Shown: positions 18,415 through 27,618 of the stretch, piece by piece
Layout: each line of letters begins with the position of its first letter
Numbering within the stretch: position 1 is the stretch's first letter
NCBI RefSeq assembly: GCF_900096755.1
Contig: NZ_LT615227.1
Span: 522,457 to 586,456 of the forward strand
Direction of reading: 5' to 3'
Source: Polynucleobacter necessarius
Lineage (GTDB): Bacteria; Pseudomonadota; Gammaproteobacteria; Burkholderiales; Burkholderiaceae
DNA length: 64,000 bases
Notes under the pieces: generated by a model
Databases searched by the model: none
The model's input: only the letters and a program-made list of their open reading frames with translations
Told to the model about the DNA's origin: nothing
Translations under genes and position numbers: made by a program

Positions 18415-19356
18415 TTAAGACAATGCCTTCTCGAGCGCTTTTAACCAAAAATGAGGAACATCAAAACCACTTTGATCCGTTATCTCTACAAAACAAGTAG
18501 GGCTAGTAACGTTAATTTCCGTCAAGTAGCCGCCAATTAAGTCTAGTCCAACCAAGAATAAACCGCGTTGATTTAATTTGGGGGCAAGCATTTGGGCAAT
18601 CTTCATTTCGGTATCAGACAAAGGCATGGCAACACCCTTGCCTCCAGCTGCCAAATTGCCACGAATTTCACTACCCTGAGGAATGCGCGCCAAAGCAAAA
18701 GGCACGACCTCGCCGCCAATCAAGAGAACCCGCTTATCGCCTTGCGCGATTTCAGGCAAGAAGCGTTGAATCATTAGGGTCCTAGCACCATTCTCGCCCA
18801 AGGTCTCAACAATACTTGCAAGATTTAAGCCATCCGGCCCCACACGAAATACACCCATGCCACCCATACCATCTAATGGCTTAATCACAATATCTTGGTG
18901 AGTGCGGTGAAAGTCTTCAACCGCGCTGAGTTCACGAGTCACCAAAGTTGGGGGTATTAGCTCAGGAAACTCCGTAATCGATAATTTTTCGGAGTGATCG
19001 CGTACGGCTGAAGGCTCATTAAATACCTTAGCCCCCTGACGAACGGCTGCAGAAAGCAGCCAAGTGGTATTGAGGTATTCAATATCAAATGGCGGATCAG
19101 TTCGTATTAATACTGCTGAAAAAGAATTTAGCGCTCTAGACTCTATTTGACCCAACTCAAACCAAGAAGTAGAGCTTGGTTTAATTGTCAAAGACTGACA
19201 ATCCGCGTGGACGACATTTTCCTTCGACAATACATTGCGACTCTGGCAAAACCAAAGTTGATGGCCGGCCTCTTGCGCTACGCGCATCATTGCTAATGTG
19301 GAATCTTTTTTAACCTTGAAAGATTCAAGCGGATCGGCAATGAATAAAAAATTCAT
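18415..19356 (-). CDS. gshB: Glutathione synthetase
   Basis: 313 residues, the usual length of the proteobacterial ATP-grasp enzyme joining gamma-glutamylcysteine and glycine. N-terminal MNFLFIADPLESFKVKKDST is typical, followed by the RTDPPFD block, the ATP-grasp segment DIVIKPLDGMGGMGVFR and the C-terminal metal and substrate site LDLIGGYLTEINVTSPTCF. It follows gshA by 5 bases, so both steps of glutathione synthesis are co-transcribed. Intact, even though one glutathione-using enzyme in the window (gpx) is broken. Confidence 0.97.
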   Translation of the reverse strand: MNFLFIADPLESFKVKKDSTLAMMRVAQEAGHQLWFCQSRNVLSKENVVHADCQSLTIKPSSTSWFELGQIESRALNSFSAVLIRTDPPFDIEYLNTTWLLSAAVRQGAKVFNEPSAVRDHSEKLSITEFPELIPPTLVTRELSAVEDFHRTHQDIVIKPLDGMGGMGVFRVGPDGLNLASIVETLGENGARTLMIQRFLPEIAQGDKRVLLIGGEVVPFALARIPQGSEIRGNLAAGGKGVAMPLSDTEMKIAQMLAPKLNQRGLFLVGLDLIGGYLTEINVTSPTCFVEITDQSGFDVPHFWLKALEKALS

Positions 19357-19361
19357 AGTCT

Positions 19362-20660
19362 TTATGCAACTTCAGCATTTGGGTCGGTGCGCTCTAGCTC
19401 CAACGAGGCCGCGAGAAGCGCCAAGCGGGCAACAACACCGTACAAATAGAAACGATTTGGAGCTGCACTACCTGGTTTAGCACCAAGATCAGGCATGGAA
19501 TTCTGCTCGAAAGCGAGCGGCACAAAATGCATACCTGGAGCATTGAGGTTTTCATCTGGACCACGATCTGTATGAACGCGATAGAAGCCGCCAATGACGT
19601 AACGATCAATCATGTACACCACAGGCTCTGCAACCGCTTCATTGACCTTTTCAAAGGTGTAAACACCCTCTTGAATCAAGACATCACTAACCTCTAGACC
19701 CTCTTTAACCACGCTCATCTTATTGCGGTCTTTGCGGTTCAAACCCTTAAGTTGAGCTGGATCATGCACAACCATGACGCCCATGCCATAAGTGCCAGCA
19801 TCCGCTTTCACAACGACATGTGGTTTTTCTTTAATGCCGTATTCACGATACTTTTTGGCAGTCTTTTTCAGAACTTGCTCTACTGCTGTTTGCAGCTCAT
19901 CTTCGCCTTTACGTTCATGAAAATTAATATTTGAGCAACTCGCAAAATATGGATTAATCATCCATGGATCAATGTCGACTACTTTGGCAAATTTCTTTGC
20001 GACCTCTTCATAGGCAGCAAAGTGATTTGATTTACGACGCACATGCCAACCCGCATGCAAACCAGGCAATAAATATTGCTCGTAAATATTTTCCAAAATA
20101 GGAGGAATACCAGCTGATAAATCGTTGTTGAGCAAGATAGAGCAAGGATCAAAATCCTTAAGACCCAGACGCTGCTTTTTCAAGCCAAGGCGGGATAAAG
20201 GCTCCATCAGGAGGCGATTGCCATCAGGCAACTCAATCCAGGTTGGCTTCTTAATTTCTTCAGAGAAAGTGCCGAGGCTAACATTCAAACCTGCCTGACG
20301 CAGGATTGAAGACAGGCGCGCAATATTTTGCAAGTAAAAAGTATTGCGCGTATGTTTCTCGGGAATGAGTAATAAATTTTTTGCTTCTGGGCAAATCTTC
20401 TCAATAGCGGCCATTGCGGCTTGCACAGCCAAAGGCAACATTTGTGGAGAGAGATTATTAAAACCACCCGGAAATAAATTGGTATCGACTGGGGCAAGCT
20501 TAAAACCAGAGTTGCGCAAATCGACAGAACAGTAAAAAGGCGGGGTGTGCTCTTGCCACTCCAATCTAAACCAACGCTCAATGGTTGGAGTCGCTTCTAG
20601 AACCTTTGACTCTAATTCGAGCAAAGGGCTGCTTAAGGCAGTAATGAGATGTGGAACCAT
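19362..20660 (-). CDS. gshA: Glutamate-cysteine ligase, betaproteobacterial ATP-grasp type
   Basis: 432 residues, unrelated in sequence to the E. coli GshA and matching the separate betaproteobacterial family. Features seen are SVDLRNSGFKLAPVDTNLFPGGFNNL near residue 45, and the later glycine-rich stretch KPHVVVKADAGTYGMGVMVV, which looks like an ATP-grasp nucleotide loop. It makes gamma-glutamylcysteine, the first step of glutathione synthesis. First gene of the gshA-gshB-EIIA-ptsH-ptsI run on the minus strand. The 104 bases upstream of its start hold the terminators of the amtB operon. Confidence 0.93.
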   Translation of the reverse strand: MVPHLITALSSPLLELESKVLEATPTIERWFRLEWQEHTPPFYCSVDLRNSGFKLAPVDTNLFPGGFNNLSPQMLPLAVQAAMAAIEKICPEAKNLLLIPEKHTRNTFYLQNIARLSSILRQAGLNVSLGTFSEEIKKPTWIELPDGNRLLMEPLSRLGLKKQRLGLKDFDPCSILLNNDLSAGIPPILENIYEQYLLPGLHAGWHVRRKSNHFAAYEEVAKKFAKVVDIDPWMINPYFASCSNINFHERKGEDELQTAVEQVLKKTAKKYREYGIKEKPHVVVKADAGTYGMGVMVVHDPAQLKGLNRKDRNKMSVVKEGLEVSDVLIQEGVYTFEKVNEAVAEPVVYMIDRYVIGGFYRVHTDRGPDENLNAPGMHFVPLAFEQNSMPDLGAKPGSAAPNRFYLYGVVARLALLAASLELERTDPNAEVA

Positions 20661-20691
20661 TCCACCATTGTAAGATTATTAAAAGAAAGAC

Positions 20692-20743
20692 GCGGGATCC
20701 TAGGATCACGCGCTTAAAACCGGGCAGCCAACCAGGGCCGCCC
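20692..20743 (-). terminator. Tandem intrinsic terminators after the ammonium-transporter operon
   Basis: On the minus strand a hairpin pairs 20736-20743 with 20722-20729 (GGGCGGCC with GGCTGCCC, one G-T pair, 6-base loop), followed by a short T run at 20717-20720. A second inverted repeat around GATCCTAGGATC (20692-20711) comes next and is followed by a T-rich stretch. Both lie between the amtB stop and the gshA start. Confidence 0.7.
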
Positions 20744-20764
20744 AGTGAGGGGTAAATCTACAGA

Positions 20765-22225
20765 TTAAGACTCGTAGGCAGTCTCACCATGTGAGCTGAT
20801 ATCCAAGCCTTCGCGCTCTCCTTCTTCCTTAACGCGCAAACCAATCACGATATCGATTAATTTGAAGGCTACGTAAGAAACTACGCCAGACCAAATTACA
20901 GTGGTAATCACGCCTTGAGCTTGGATCCATAGTTGGCTAGCAATAGAGTAATCAGGAGCAACTGCATTAGCTACATAATCCCAAATACCAGAGCCACCCA
21001 ATGCTGGGTCAGCAAATACACCAGTCAATAGTGCACCAGTAATGCCGCCTACGCCGTGCACACCAAATACGTCCAAGCTGTCATCTGAACCCAAAATCTT
21101 CTTAAGGCCAGTAACACCCCAGAGGCAAACTACACCAGCGATCAAACCAATGATGATTGCCCCCATTGGGCCAGCAAAACCAGCCGCTGGAGTAATTGCT
21201 ACCAAACCAGCTACGCAACCAGATGCAGCGCCCAACATAGATGGTTTGCCTTTGAGAACCCATTCAGCAACTGACCAACCCAATACAGCAGCAGTAGTAG
21301 CCAAATAAGTATTCACGAATGCCAAACATGCAGTGCCATTTGCTTCAAGCGCTGAACCAGCATTGAAGCCGAACCAGCCGAACCACAAGAGAGCGGCGCC
21401 AGTCATTACATAAACTAAGTTATGTGGCTTCATTGCCATAGCCCAAACGCTTGCCGATCACAAAGGAATCAACCAAACCAGCGATCGCCACATTGATGTG
21501 CGCAACAGTACCGCCAGCAAAGTCGAGAACACCTTTTTGCCATAACCAACCAGCACGAGCGGTAATTGCTTCGAGTGATGCAGCATCTTTGATGTCATCT
21601 GGGCCAGGCCAGAACCAAACCATGTGAGCGATTGGCAAGTAGCTCAAAGTGAACCAAATCACCATGAATACCAAAATTGCAGAGAACTTAGCGCGCTCAG
21701 CAAAAGAGCCAATGATCAAACAGCAAGTGATTGTTGCGAACACCGCTTGGAAAGCCATAAACACATACTCAGGAATCACAACGCCCTTACCAAAGGTTGC
21801 CGCTACTGAGTCAGGGTTAATGCCACCCAAGAACAAGCGATCTAATCCACCAATGAATGCTCCACCTTCCGTGAATGCGAAGCTATAGCCATAAATAGCC
21901 CATAGCACCGTAATCAAAGAGAAGACCATGAAACATTGCATGCAGATAGACAAAATGTTCTTGCTGCGGGTTAAGCCGCCGTAGAACAAAGCCAAGCCAG
22001 GAAGAGTCATCAACAGCACTAATGCTGTACAAACCATCATCCAAGCGATATCTGCTTTATTGCGCTTTTCAGAGCCAAGTACTGGAGCAGGAGTTGCTGC
22101 AGGAGCTGTTACAGCAGGTTTTTTACTTCATCAGCATGCGCTGGCGAAGTAACCAATACACCAGTAGCGCTAATAGCTAAAGCCATAGCACCACCAGCAA
22201 CGAGTCGTTTCATCCAAGTTAACAT
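20765..22225 (-). pseudogene. amtB: Ammonium transporter, broken by two frameshifts
   Basis: From the ATG at 22225 (good AGAGAGG site) come a signal peptide ending AHA and then DEVK. In the next run of A (22119-22124) one base is missing; the transporter continues in another frame, with LPGLALFYGGLTRSKN and the conserved FAGGTVAHIN. At 21428-21435 eight bases are missing: the frame should read GYGNEAMKPHN but reads GYGNEAT-stop. The sequence fits loss of one copy of a direct repeat CAATGAAG. The rest, in a third frame, has GASLL-type WFGWFGFNAGS, the DSLDVFGVHGVGG block and a natural end. All parts are recognisable, so decay looks recent. The transporter would import ammonium under PII control. 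Confidence 0.92.
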
Positions 22226-22238
22226 TTTGAACCTCTCT

Positions 22239-22574
<336 letters not shown>

Positions 22575-22587
22575 TCAGAGGTGGAAA

Positions 22588-23487
22588 TTAGAAAGTTTTT
22601 GTTAAAGAAACTAAGCCGCCAGCCTTACCGAGGTTTTTACCGCTCGGGCTAGAGTAAAAATATCCGCCTAAAGATGTTGCTGCGGTTGTGCCTACGTACG
22701 CAAGAGCAGCAGATAAACCACCACCGAAGTCTTTAGTTACGCCCAATTTCCAATCGGTATAGCTATACAAGCTGCTGTTGCTTGTGCCATTTGCAATCGC
22801 ATTACCAACCCAGTTGACCGAGCCATTTTTTGTGTTGCCGGCAACATATTGGTAACCAACGTGACCATTCAATGCCAAGCCCCAAACGCCAGTGTCGTAG
22901 TTCACGGTTAAGTCTGGATAGTAAGAGCCGGTTGAGTTAACAGTGCCAAACAATGTGCTTACCGCATAAGATACTTTTGCAAAGCCAGTAAACGCACCGA
23001 ATGTGAAATTCTGAGCTGCGTAGATTTCAGTTGTATTTGGGTTAGCAGTGTATCCACCAGTATTTAGAATGCCTGATGTTGGGTAGTAGTACTGCAAAAC
23101 ACCCAAATCACTTGCAAAACCTTCACCAATCAATTCCTTCTTAATACCAGCATAGAAATCCATTTCAATTGGGGCGCTTACTGGACCGACGGTAGCGCCT
23201 TTTCCAGAGATACCGCCATTAGGTCCATATGCATCACTGATCCAACTGATTGAGCTGTTCCAGTTACCAACATAAAGACCGCTTTCATGAGCGTAGTCAA
23301 AGCCACCTTGAATTGCTGGCTTAAAGTTTGACTGACTGATACCACGACAGCGGTAGTCATTTACGATAGTTACGTTAGCTGTAATTGGGCTGGCTTCAGG
23401 AGCTGCTGGAGCTGACTGCGCAAATGCAGAAGTTGCAAATAGGCCAGAGGCTGCTAGAGCAATAGCTGTCTTTTGAATTGTTTTCAT
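22588..23487 (-). CDS. TorF/Gcw_chp family putative outer-membrane porin
   Basis: 299 residues with a cleavable signal peptide (cut after FAQ at about residue 24). The mature protein has amphipathic beta strands and ends in aromatic Phe (SLTKTF), the outer-membrane barrel signature. The stretch ITANVTIVNDYRCRGISQSNFKPAIQGGFDYAHESGLYVGNW identifies the Gcw_chp/TorF family. In Burkholderiales this gene commonly precedes glnK-amtB, which suggests a role in uptake under nitrogen limitation. Here it is 25 bases upstream of glnK and looks intact, unlike the two genes after it. Confidence 0.85.
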   Translation of the reverse strand: MKTIQKTAIALAASGLFATSAFAQSAPAAPEASPITANVTIVNDYRCRGISQSNFKPAIQGGFDYAHESGLYVGNWNSSISWISDAYGPNGGISGKGATVGPVSAPIEMDFYAGIKKELIGEGFASDLGVLQYYYPTSGILNTGGYTANPNTTEIYAAQNFTFGAFTGFAKVSYAVSTLFGTVNSTGSYYPDLTVNYDTGVWGLALNGHVGYQYVAGNTKNGSVNWVGNAIANGTSNSSLYSYTDWKLGVTKDFGGGLSAALAYVGTTAATSLGGYFYSSPSGKNLGKAGGLVSLTKTF

Positions 23488-23600
23488 GTGTTACTCCTTA
23501 CTGTTTGTAATCAAAAAAGGGTTTGAATGCTTAATGCATGGAGTGATCATGAAGCGCGCACCCATTTGGGATTCCCCTGCATTCCCCTTATTAATGCCTA

Positions 23601-23640
23601 TGCACTTATTTGGTGCTTAATATTGCACCATAGGGGTGAA
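23601..23640 (-). promoter_or_regulatory. Two NtrC-like binding sites upstream of the porin-glnK-amtB operon
   Basis: TGCACTTATTTGGTGCT (23601-23617) fits the NtrC consensus TGCACY-N4-TGGTGCA except for the last base. TGCACCATAGGGGTGAA (23624-23640) fits with two mismatches. Their centres are 23 bp apart, about 115-135 bases upstream of the porin start, a normal place for enhancer sites. A clear sigma54 -24/-12 element is not visible: the best stretch, TGGGTGCGCGCTTCAT at about 23549-23564 on the minus strand, keeps the -24 TGG but lacks the -12 GC. The rest of the 263-base gap up to ubiK holds nothing else I recognise. Confidence 0.55.
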
Positions 23641-23750
23641 AATTAAGCCTTTTCAGGGTTTTTTGCTGTTTTGCCCCTTTTTCGCTACCCAGCTTAAAAT
23701 AGCGACGTGTATCTTTTATGCAACTTTTTATAGAGCTGCGAAATACCATC

Positions 23751-24008
23751 ATGCAAAAACCCGGCGAAATCCTCGAGCAAATTCAACGTATGGCAAGTGA
23801 TATGCAGAACAAGGTGGGTGATGCCATTCGCAATTCACCAGCGCAAGAGATTGAAAAAAATGTGCGCGCCATGATGAATCAGGGTTTTCAGAAAATGGAC
23901 TTGGTAACGCGTGAAGAGTTTGACCTTCAGAGTAAGGTGCTGGCCAAAACGAGGGGGAAATTAGAAGCGCTTGAAGCTAAAGTTGCAGCACTCGAGAAAG
24001 CGCAGTAA
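23751..24008 (+). CDS. ubiK: UbiK-type accessory factor (BMFP family)
   Basis: 85 residues from the ATG at 23751. Its sequence MQKPGEILEQIQRMASDMQNK opens the family; the frame continues upstream to an ATG at 23718 without a ribosome site. The C-terminal 35 residues form a coiled coil (EEFDLQSKVLAKTRGKLEALEAKVAALEKAQ region). UbiK binds UbiJ and supports aerobic ubiquinone synthesis; relatives are also described as membrane-fusogenic. It stands alone on the plus strand between the nitrogen operon and the lip cluster. Confidence 0.8.
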   Translation: MQKPGEILEQIQRMASDMQNKVGDAIRNSPAQEIEKNVRAMMNQGFQKMDLVTREEFDLQSKVLAKTRGKLEALEAKVAALEKAQ

Positions 24009-24019
24009 TTTTCTGAGCT

Positions 24020-24613
24020 CTATTCTGGAGAAAAACCGCCAAAGAAGTTTTCATACTCTTCTTTAGATAAAAGCGTTTTAGCATCATCCACACTTCCATC
24101 TGGATGTAACACAGATACTTGATAGATCCACATTTCGCAATTGGTGCGGCACGCGTAATCCAGCGCACTCGCATCAATTGCGACGCCTTCCCGTTTGATT
24201 TCAAAACAAGAAAGTAATCTTTGCTTGCCAACTTTTGACGGCTACCAAGCTGGTAAGTTGTGCCCAACACCTCTACGCTACCCCCAGAAGCTTTGGCCCT
24301 ATCCAATAAATTACTTTGCAACTGCTGAATTAGATTTGGCAGCAGCACTGTTTGATTAGCTAGCAATTTAATACTGCTAATAGAGTAAATATCATCGTCA
24401 ATTTTTACTGCCTCAAGAGTCTGCCAAAACTCTTGTCCTTGATATGGTATTTGACGCTCTAACTTATCGGGTTTGCCTGGAAATAAGGCGCTATATCTCT
24501 TGAGGAGATTGAACGGTACGCCAATCTAATTTTGGACTGCACGCGAGTAAGGCAAGGGATGTTGCCCATAGAACGGCAACCTTTAAAACCACTCTAGACA
24601 ACCCCAGCTCCAT
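24020..24613 (-). pseudogene. Decayed lipoprotein gene downstream of lipA
   Basis: Starts at the ATG at 24613 inside the end of lipA and encodes a lipoprotein signal with lipobox LLAC. After LDWRTVQSPQE the frame is lost at 24496-24500, where GAGA stands in place of an expected GAGAGA (2 bases missing). The next frame continues as RYSALFPGKPDKLERQIPY and runs about 100 residues. A second lesion near 24184 (one G missing) switches to a frame encoding LDYACRTNCEMWIYQ and a natural stop at 24020. Repaired length is about 197 residues. I do not recognise the family; a small secreted lipoprotein with a pair of cysteines in the mature domain is all that can be said. Confidence 0.75.
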
Positions 24614-25604
24614 GGGCCTGTTGATCTGCGTGATAGCTAGAGCGCACCATCGCGCCCACTGCTGCATGGGAGAAGCCCATGGCATAAGCCTTCTCTTCAA
24701 ACATCTTAAATACATCAGGGTGCACATAGCGCTGCACCGGTAGATGATGACCTGATGGCGCCAAATATTGGCCGATCGTCAACATATCAATGTTGTGCTC
24801 ACGCATATCGCGCATTACTTCCAAAATCTCTTCGTCAGTTTCACCAAGGCCAACCATCAAACCGCTCTTGGTAGGCACATGTGGAAAACGCTCTTTGAAA
24901 TCCTTTAACAATTTCAAAGAATGGGCATAGTCAGCACCAGGCCTAGCTTGTTTATACAAACGTGGCACTGTTTCTAGATTGTGATTCATCACATCAGGCA
25001 AACCATTTGGTGCATGCTCAGAAAAAATATCAAGCGCCTTATCTAAGCGACCACGGAAATCAGGAACCAAAACCTCAATTCGAGTATTGGGGGATGAAGC
25101 GCGTGATTGAGAAATGCAGTCTACATAATGCATAGCACCACCATCACGCAGGTCATCACGGTCGACGCTAGTAATCACGACATAGTTGAGCTTGAGAGCA
25201 GCAATCGTGCGAGCTAAGTTAGCCGGCTCTTTTGTATCTAAAGGATCTGGTCTGCCATGCCCTACATCGCAAAATGGGCAACGACGTGTGCACTTGTCGC
25301 CCATGATCATAAAAGTAGCAGTCCCTTTGCCAAAGCACTCGCCAATGTTTGGGCAACTTGCTTCTTCGCAAACGGTAACCAGTTCATTCTCACGCAAAAT
25401 CTTTTTAATCTCAGCAAAGCGTGAGTTACCTGATGCTGCTTTCACACGAATCCAATCGGGCTTCTTGAGCACTTCTTCAAGGGGAACGATTTTGATTGGA
25501 ATACGCGCAGTTTTTTCGCTCGACTTTTGTTTGCGCGATGCGTCGTAATTCAGATCTTGGCGACCCTCAATAGATGTCTTGGTGTCAGGATTATTTGTTG
25601 TCAT
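24594..25604 (-). CDS. lipA: Lipoyl synthase
   Basis: 336 residues. It has the auxiliary cluster cysteines [12 protein letters not shown] and the radical-SAM cluster motif CTRRCPFC, followed by the [10 protein letters not shown] block and the C-terminal serine region MVRSSYHA that ligates the auxiliary cluster. It inserts two sulfur atoms into octanoyl groups on lipoate-dependent enzymes. It overlaps the lipB stop by 14 bases, so octanoyl transfer and sulfur insertion are coupled. Intact. Confidence 0.97.
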   Translation of the reverse strand: MTTNNPDTKTSIEGRQDLNYDASRKQKSSEKTARIPIKIVPLEEVLKKPDWIRVKAASGNSRFAEIKKILRENELVTVCEEASCPNIGECFGKGTATFMIMGDKCTRRCPFCDVGHGRPDPLDTKEPANLARTIAALKLNYVVITSVDRDDLRDGGAMHYVDCISQSRASSPNTRIEVLVPDFRGRLDKALDIFSEHAPNGLPDVMNHNLETVPRLYKQARPGADYAHSLKLLKDFKERFPHVPTKSGLMVGLGETDEEILEVMRDMREHNIDMLTIGQYLAPSGHHLPVQRYVHPDVFKMFEEKAYAMGFSHAAVGAMVRSSYHADQQAHGAGVV

Positions 25605-26244
25605 GTGGCATCAGTTGCTTTTGTAAGTGCTGCAAAAGCCTTTGGCTAATAGTGTCTATATTGTCCTTGATCCCAAGGGTTTGCATATCGACTGTCTTTA
25701 AGCCCTCATAGCCACAGGGGTGGATGCGCTTAAAAGCCTCTAAATCAGTGGCTACATTCAAGGCTAAGCCATGATAGGAGCAGCTTTTGGATACCTTTAA
25801 GCCCAAGGCAGCAACCTTAGCGCCAAACCACTCTGAGGGCACTCCAGGCTGCTCAGAGACATATATCCCGGGTGCGCCAGCATGTCTTTCGGCCGCAATC
25901 CCAAAATCTGCCAAGGTATCCATCAAAGCCTGCTCAATACGTGAAACCAATTCTTTTACAAAAATTCCCAGGCGCTTGAGATCTAACAGAAGGTAGGCCA
26001 CGATCTGACCAGGGCCGTGATATGTAATCTCTCCACCACGGTCAACTTGTACCAACGGAATTTGATTACTTGGTGAATGCAAGTTACCAGCATCTCCTGC
26101 CAGACCCAAAGTAAACACCGGGGGGTGCTCTAAAACCCAAATCTCATCTGGAGTTTGACTATTGCGCTCCTTAGCAAATACTTGCATCGCCTCATAAGTC
26201 GAGAGGTACTCTACCGTTCCAAGTTGTTTTACTAAAAATGGCAT
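25591..26244 (-). CDS. lipB: Octanoyl-ACP:protein transferase
   Basis: 217 residues. Family signature [21 protein letters not shown] in the middle, and the catalytic lysine/cysteine pair in [21 protein letters not shown]. It moves octanoate from acyl carrier protein to lipoyl domains, the step before LipA. It begins 10 bases after DUF493 (YbeD), the same order as in E. coli and most proteobacteria. Intact. Confidence 0.96.
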   Translation of the reverse strand: MPFLVKQLGTVEYLSTYEAMQVFAKERNSQTPDEIWVLEHPPVFTLGLAGDAGNLHSPSNQIPLVQVDRGGEITYHGPGQIVAYLLLDLKRLGIFVKELVSRIEQALMDTLADFGIAAERHAGAPGIYVSEQPGVPSEWFGAKVAALGLKVSKSCSYHGLALNVATDLEAFKRIHPCGYEGLKTVDMQTLGIKDNIDTISQRLLQHLQKQLMPHDNK

Positions 26245-26254
26245 CAGGAATAAA

Positions 26255-26521
26255 TTAGAGCACGATGCTAACTAATGGGTGTGTAGATAAAGTTCTGTAC
26301 AGCTCGTCTAACTGCTCGCGGCTAGTGGCTGTAATTGGCAAGGTAATACCCAAATAATTTCCATCCTTTGATGGGCGCTGCTCAACCTTGCTCTCGTCAA
26401 ATGTTGGATCAAATTGCTTGACAATATGAATAATTGCAGGCAAATACTCCGGGTTTGCTTTGCCCATCACCTTAATTGGAAAGAGCGATGGATACTCGAT
26501 TAATGATTTTTCTTCTGACAT
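26255..26521 (-). CDS. DUF493 (YbeD-like) protein
   Basis: 88 residues from the ATG at 26521, preceded by an AGGA ribosome site. It has the small alpha/beta fold pattern of the YbeD family ([17 protein letters not shown]...). It sits directly before lipB as in E. coli, where its role is not defined. The same frame is open upstream because a 2-base insertion in the preceding hydrolase gene has fused the two frames. The real DUF493 start should still be used. Confidence 0.85.
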   Translation of the reverse strand: MSEEKSLIEYPSLFPIKVMGKANPEYLPAIIHIVKQFDPTFDESKVEQRPSKDGNYLGITLPITATSREQLDELYRTLSTHPLVSIVL

Positions 26522-26534
26522 TGCTTCAATCCTT

Positions 26535-27253
26535 TTATTGTTTTCGATGATCGGGCATACCCAACCACGCGCCCCCGTAATGATGTTGCGAATGCAATGC
26601 AATCTGCGATGAAAAAAGTGGTCTGCTCCTGGCACCACTTGAACAGTTAACTCTTGGGGGCGCGCCCAATCCAATACATCAGCCAATGGAATAGTTTCAT
26701 CAACCTCACCATGTATCACCACCGTATCGGTGGGCACATTAGCAAGCTTCCATTTACCAGCGGCACTGCCAACCATCACCAAACGCTCAGCGGGACGACC
26801 CAGCTCTGCCAACTTCTCGACTAGGTGGCTACCAACAAAGCTGCCAAACGAAAATCCAGAAACAACCAAAGGCAATGTATTGGCGCCGGATACCCATGAT
26901 TGATTTGCAGTCGCTTCAAATTGATCCCAGCTTGATGGTGTGCGCATCCAATCTGTCACATGTAGCAAATCGTCTAGCTCGCCAACGCCATCATCATGCA
27001 CGCCGGCAGTACCGCCTACGCCACGAAAGTTTGGTCGTACGCTGACGTAACCAAGCTGATTAAAAGCCCTGGCCATTGTTTGGGCAACCTTGTTATCCAT
27101 TGTCCCGCCCATTAATGGGTGTGGGTGTGCAACCAAAGCCAAACCACGCACAACAAATGATGGATCATTTTTTAATTCATCCGGAAGATTAATGGACATT
27201 TCCATCGATCCAACAATGCCTTCAATATGAATTACTTTTGTGCGGCTATTCAT
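26535..27253 (-). pseudogene. Alpha/beta hydrolase with a late frameshift that reads into DUF493
   Basis: About 240 residues of an alpha/beta hydrolase: LVAHPHPLMGGTMDNKVAQ, the nucleophile elbow VVSGFSFGSFVG, the acid region VVIHGEVDETIP and the catalytic histidine in GADHFFHRRLH. At 26568-26572 an extra CG changes the end. Without it the frame reads ITGAWLGMPDHRKQ and stops at 26535-26537. With it, translation continues through the intergenic gap into DUF493, giving a 332-residue fusion. All catalytic residues precede the lesion, so the hydrolase part could still fold. Substrate unknown; such proteins are predicted serine esterases. Confidence 0.8.
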
Positions 27254-27290
27254 GGGAAAACTTTCAACAAAAACGAATGACTTAAAAGAA

Positions 27291-27602
27291 CTACAAAGTT
27301 AACTGAAGGCGCTCTACGGGGCGCCCTGAAATCAAATGTGACTGAATAATCTCTTCTACGTCTTGTACATCGATCATGGTGTACCAGACACCCTCTGGAT
27401 AGACCACCATCACAGGGCCATCAGCGCAGCGGTCCAAGCATCCCGCTTTGTTCACGCGAATCTTTCCCGGACCAGATAGTCCAAGCACTTTTACTCTATT
27501 TTTTGCGTACTCAAACAAAGCAAATGCATTATGACGATCACAACAATCTTCGCCATTACTACGCTGGTTCAAACAAAAAAATAGGCGCTTAGAAAAACTC
27601 AT
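27291..27602 (-). CDS. Thioredoxin-like [2Fe-2S] ferredoxin
   Basis: 103 residues. The first part FFCLNQRSNGEDCC and the second pair AGCLDRCADGPVMVVYPEGVWY supply the cysteines of a thioredoxin-fold [2Fe-2S] protein, like the small (2Fe-2S) ferredoxins near lip genes in betaproteobacteria. Electron partner unknown. It lies 37 bases upstream of the hydrolase gene and downstream of a VanZ-family gene on the same strand. Confidence 0.85.
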   Translation of the reverse strand: MSFSKRLFFCLNQRSNGEDCCDRHNAFALFEYAKNRVKVLGLSGPGKIRVNKAGCLDRCADGPVMVVYPEGVWYTMIDVQDVEEIIQSHLISGRPVERLQLTL

Positions 27603-27618
27603 AGAAAAATTATATTCA

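Noticed and set aside
23549-23564. A sigma54 promoter for the porin operon
   Set aside because: TGG is present at the -24 place but the -12 GC is missing; too weak to call as a feature.
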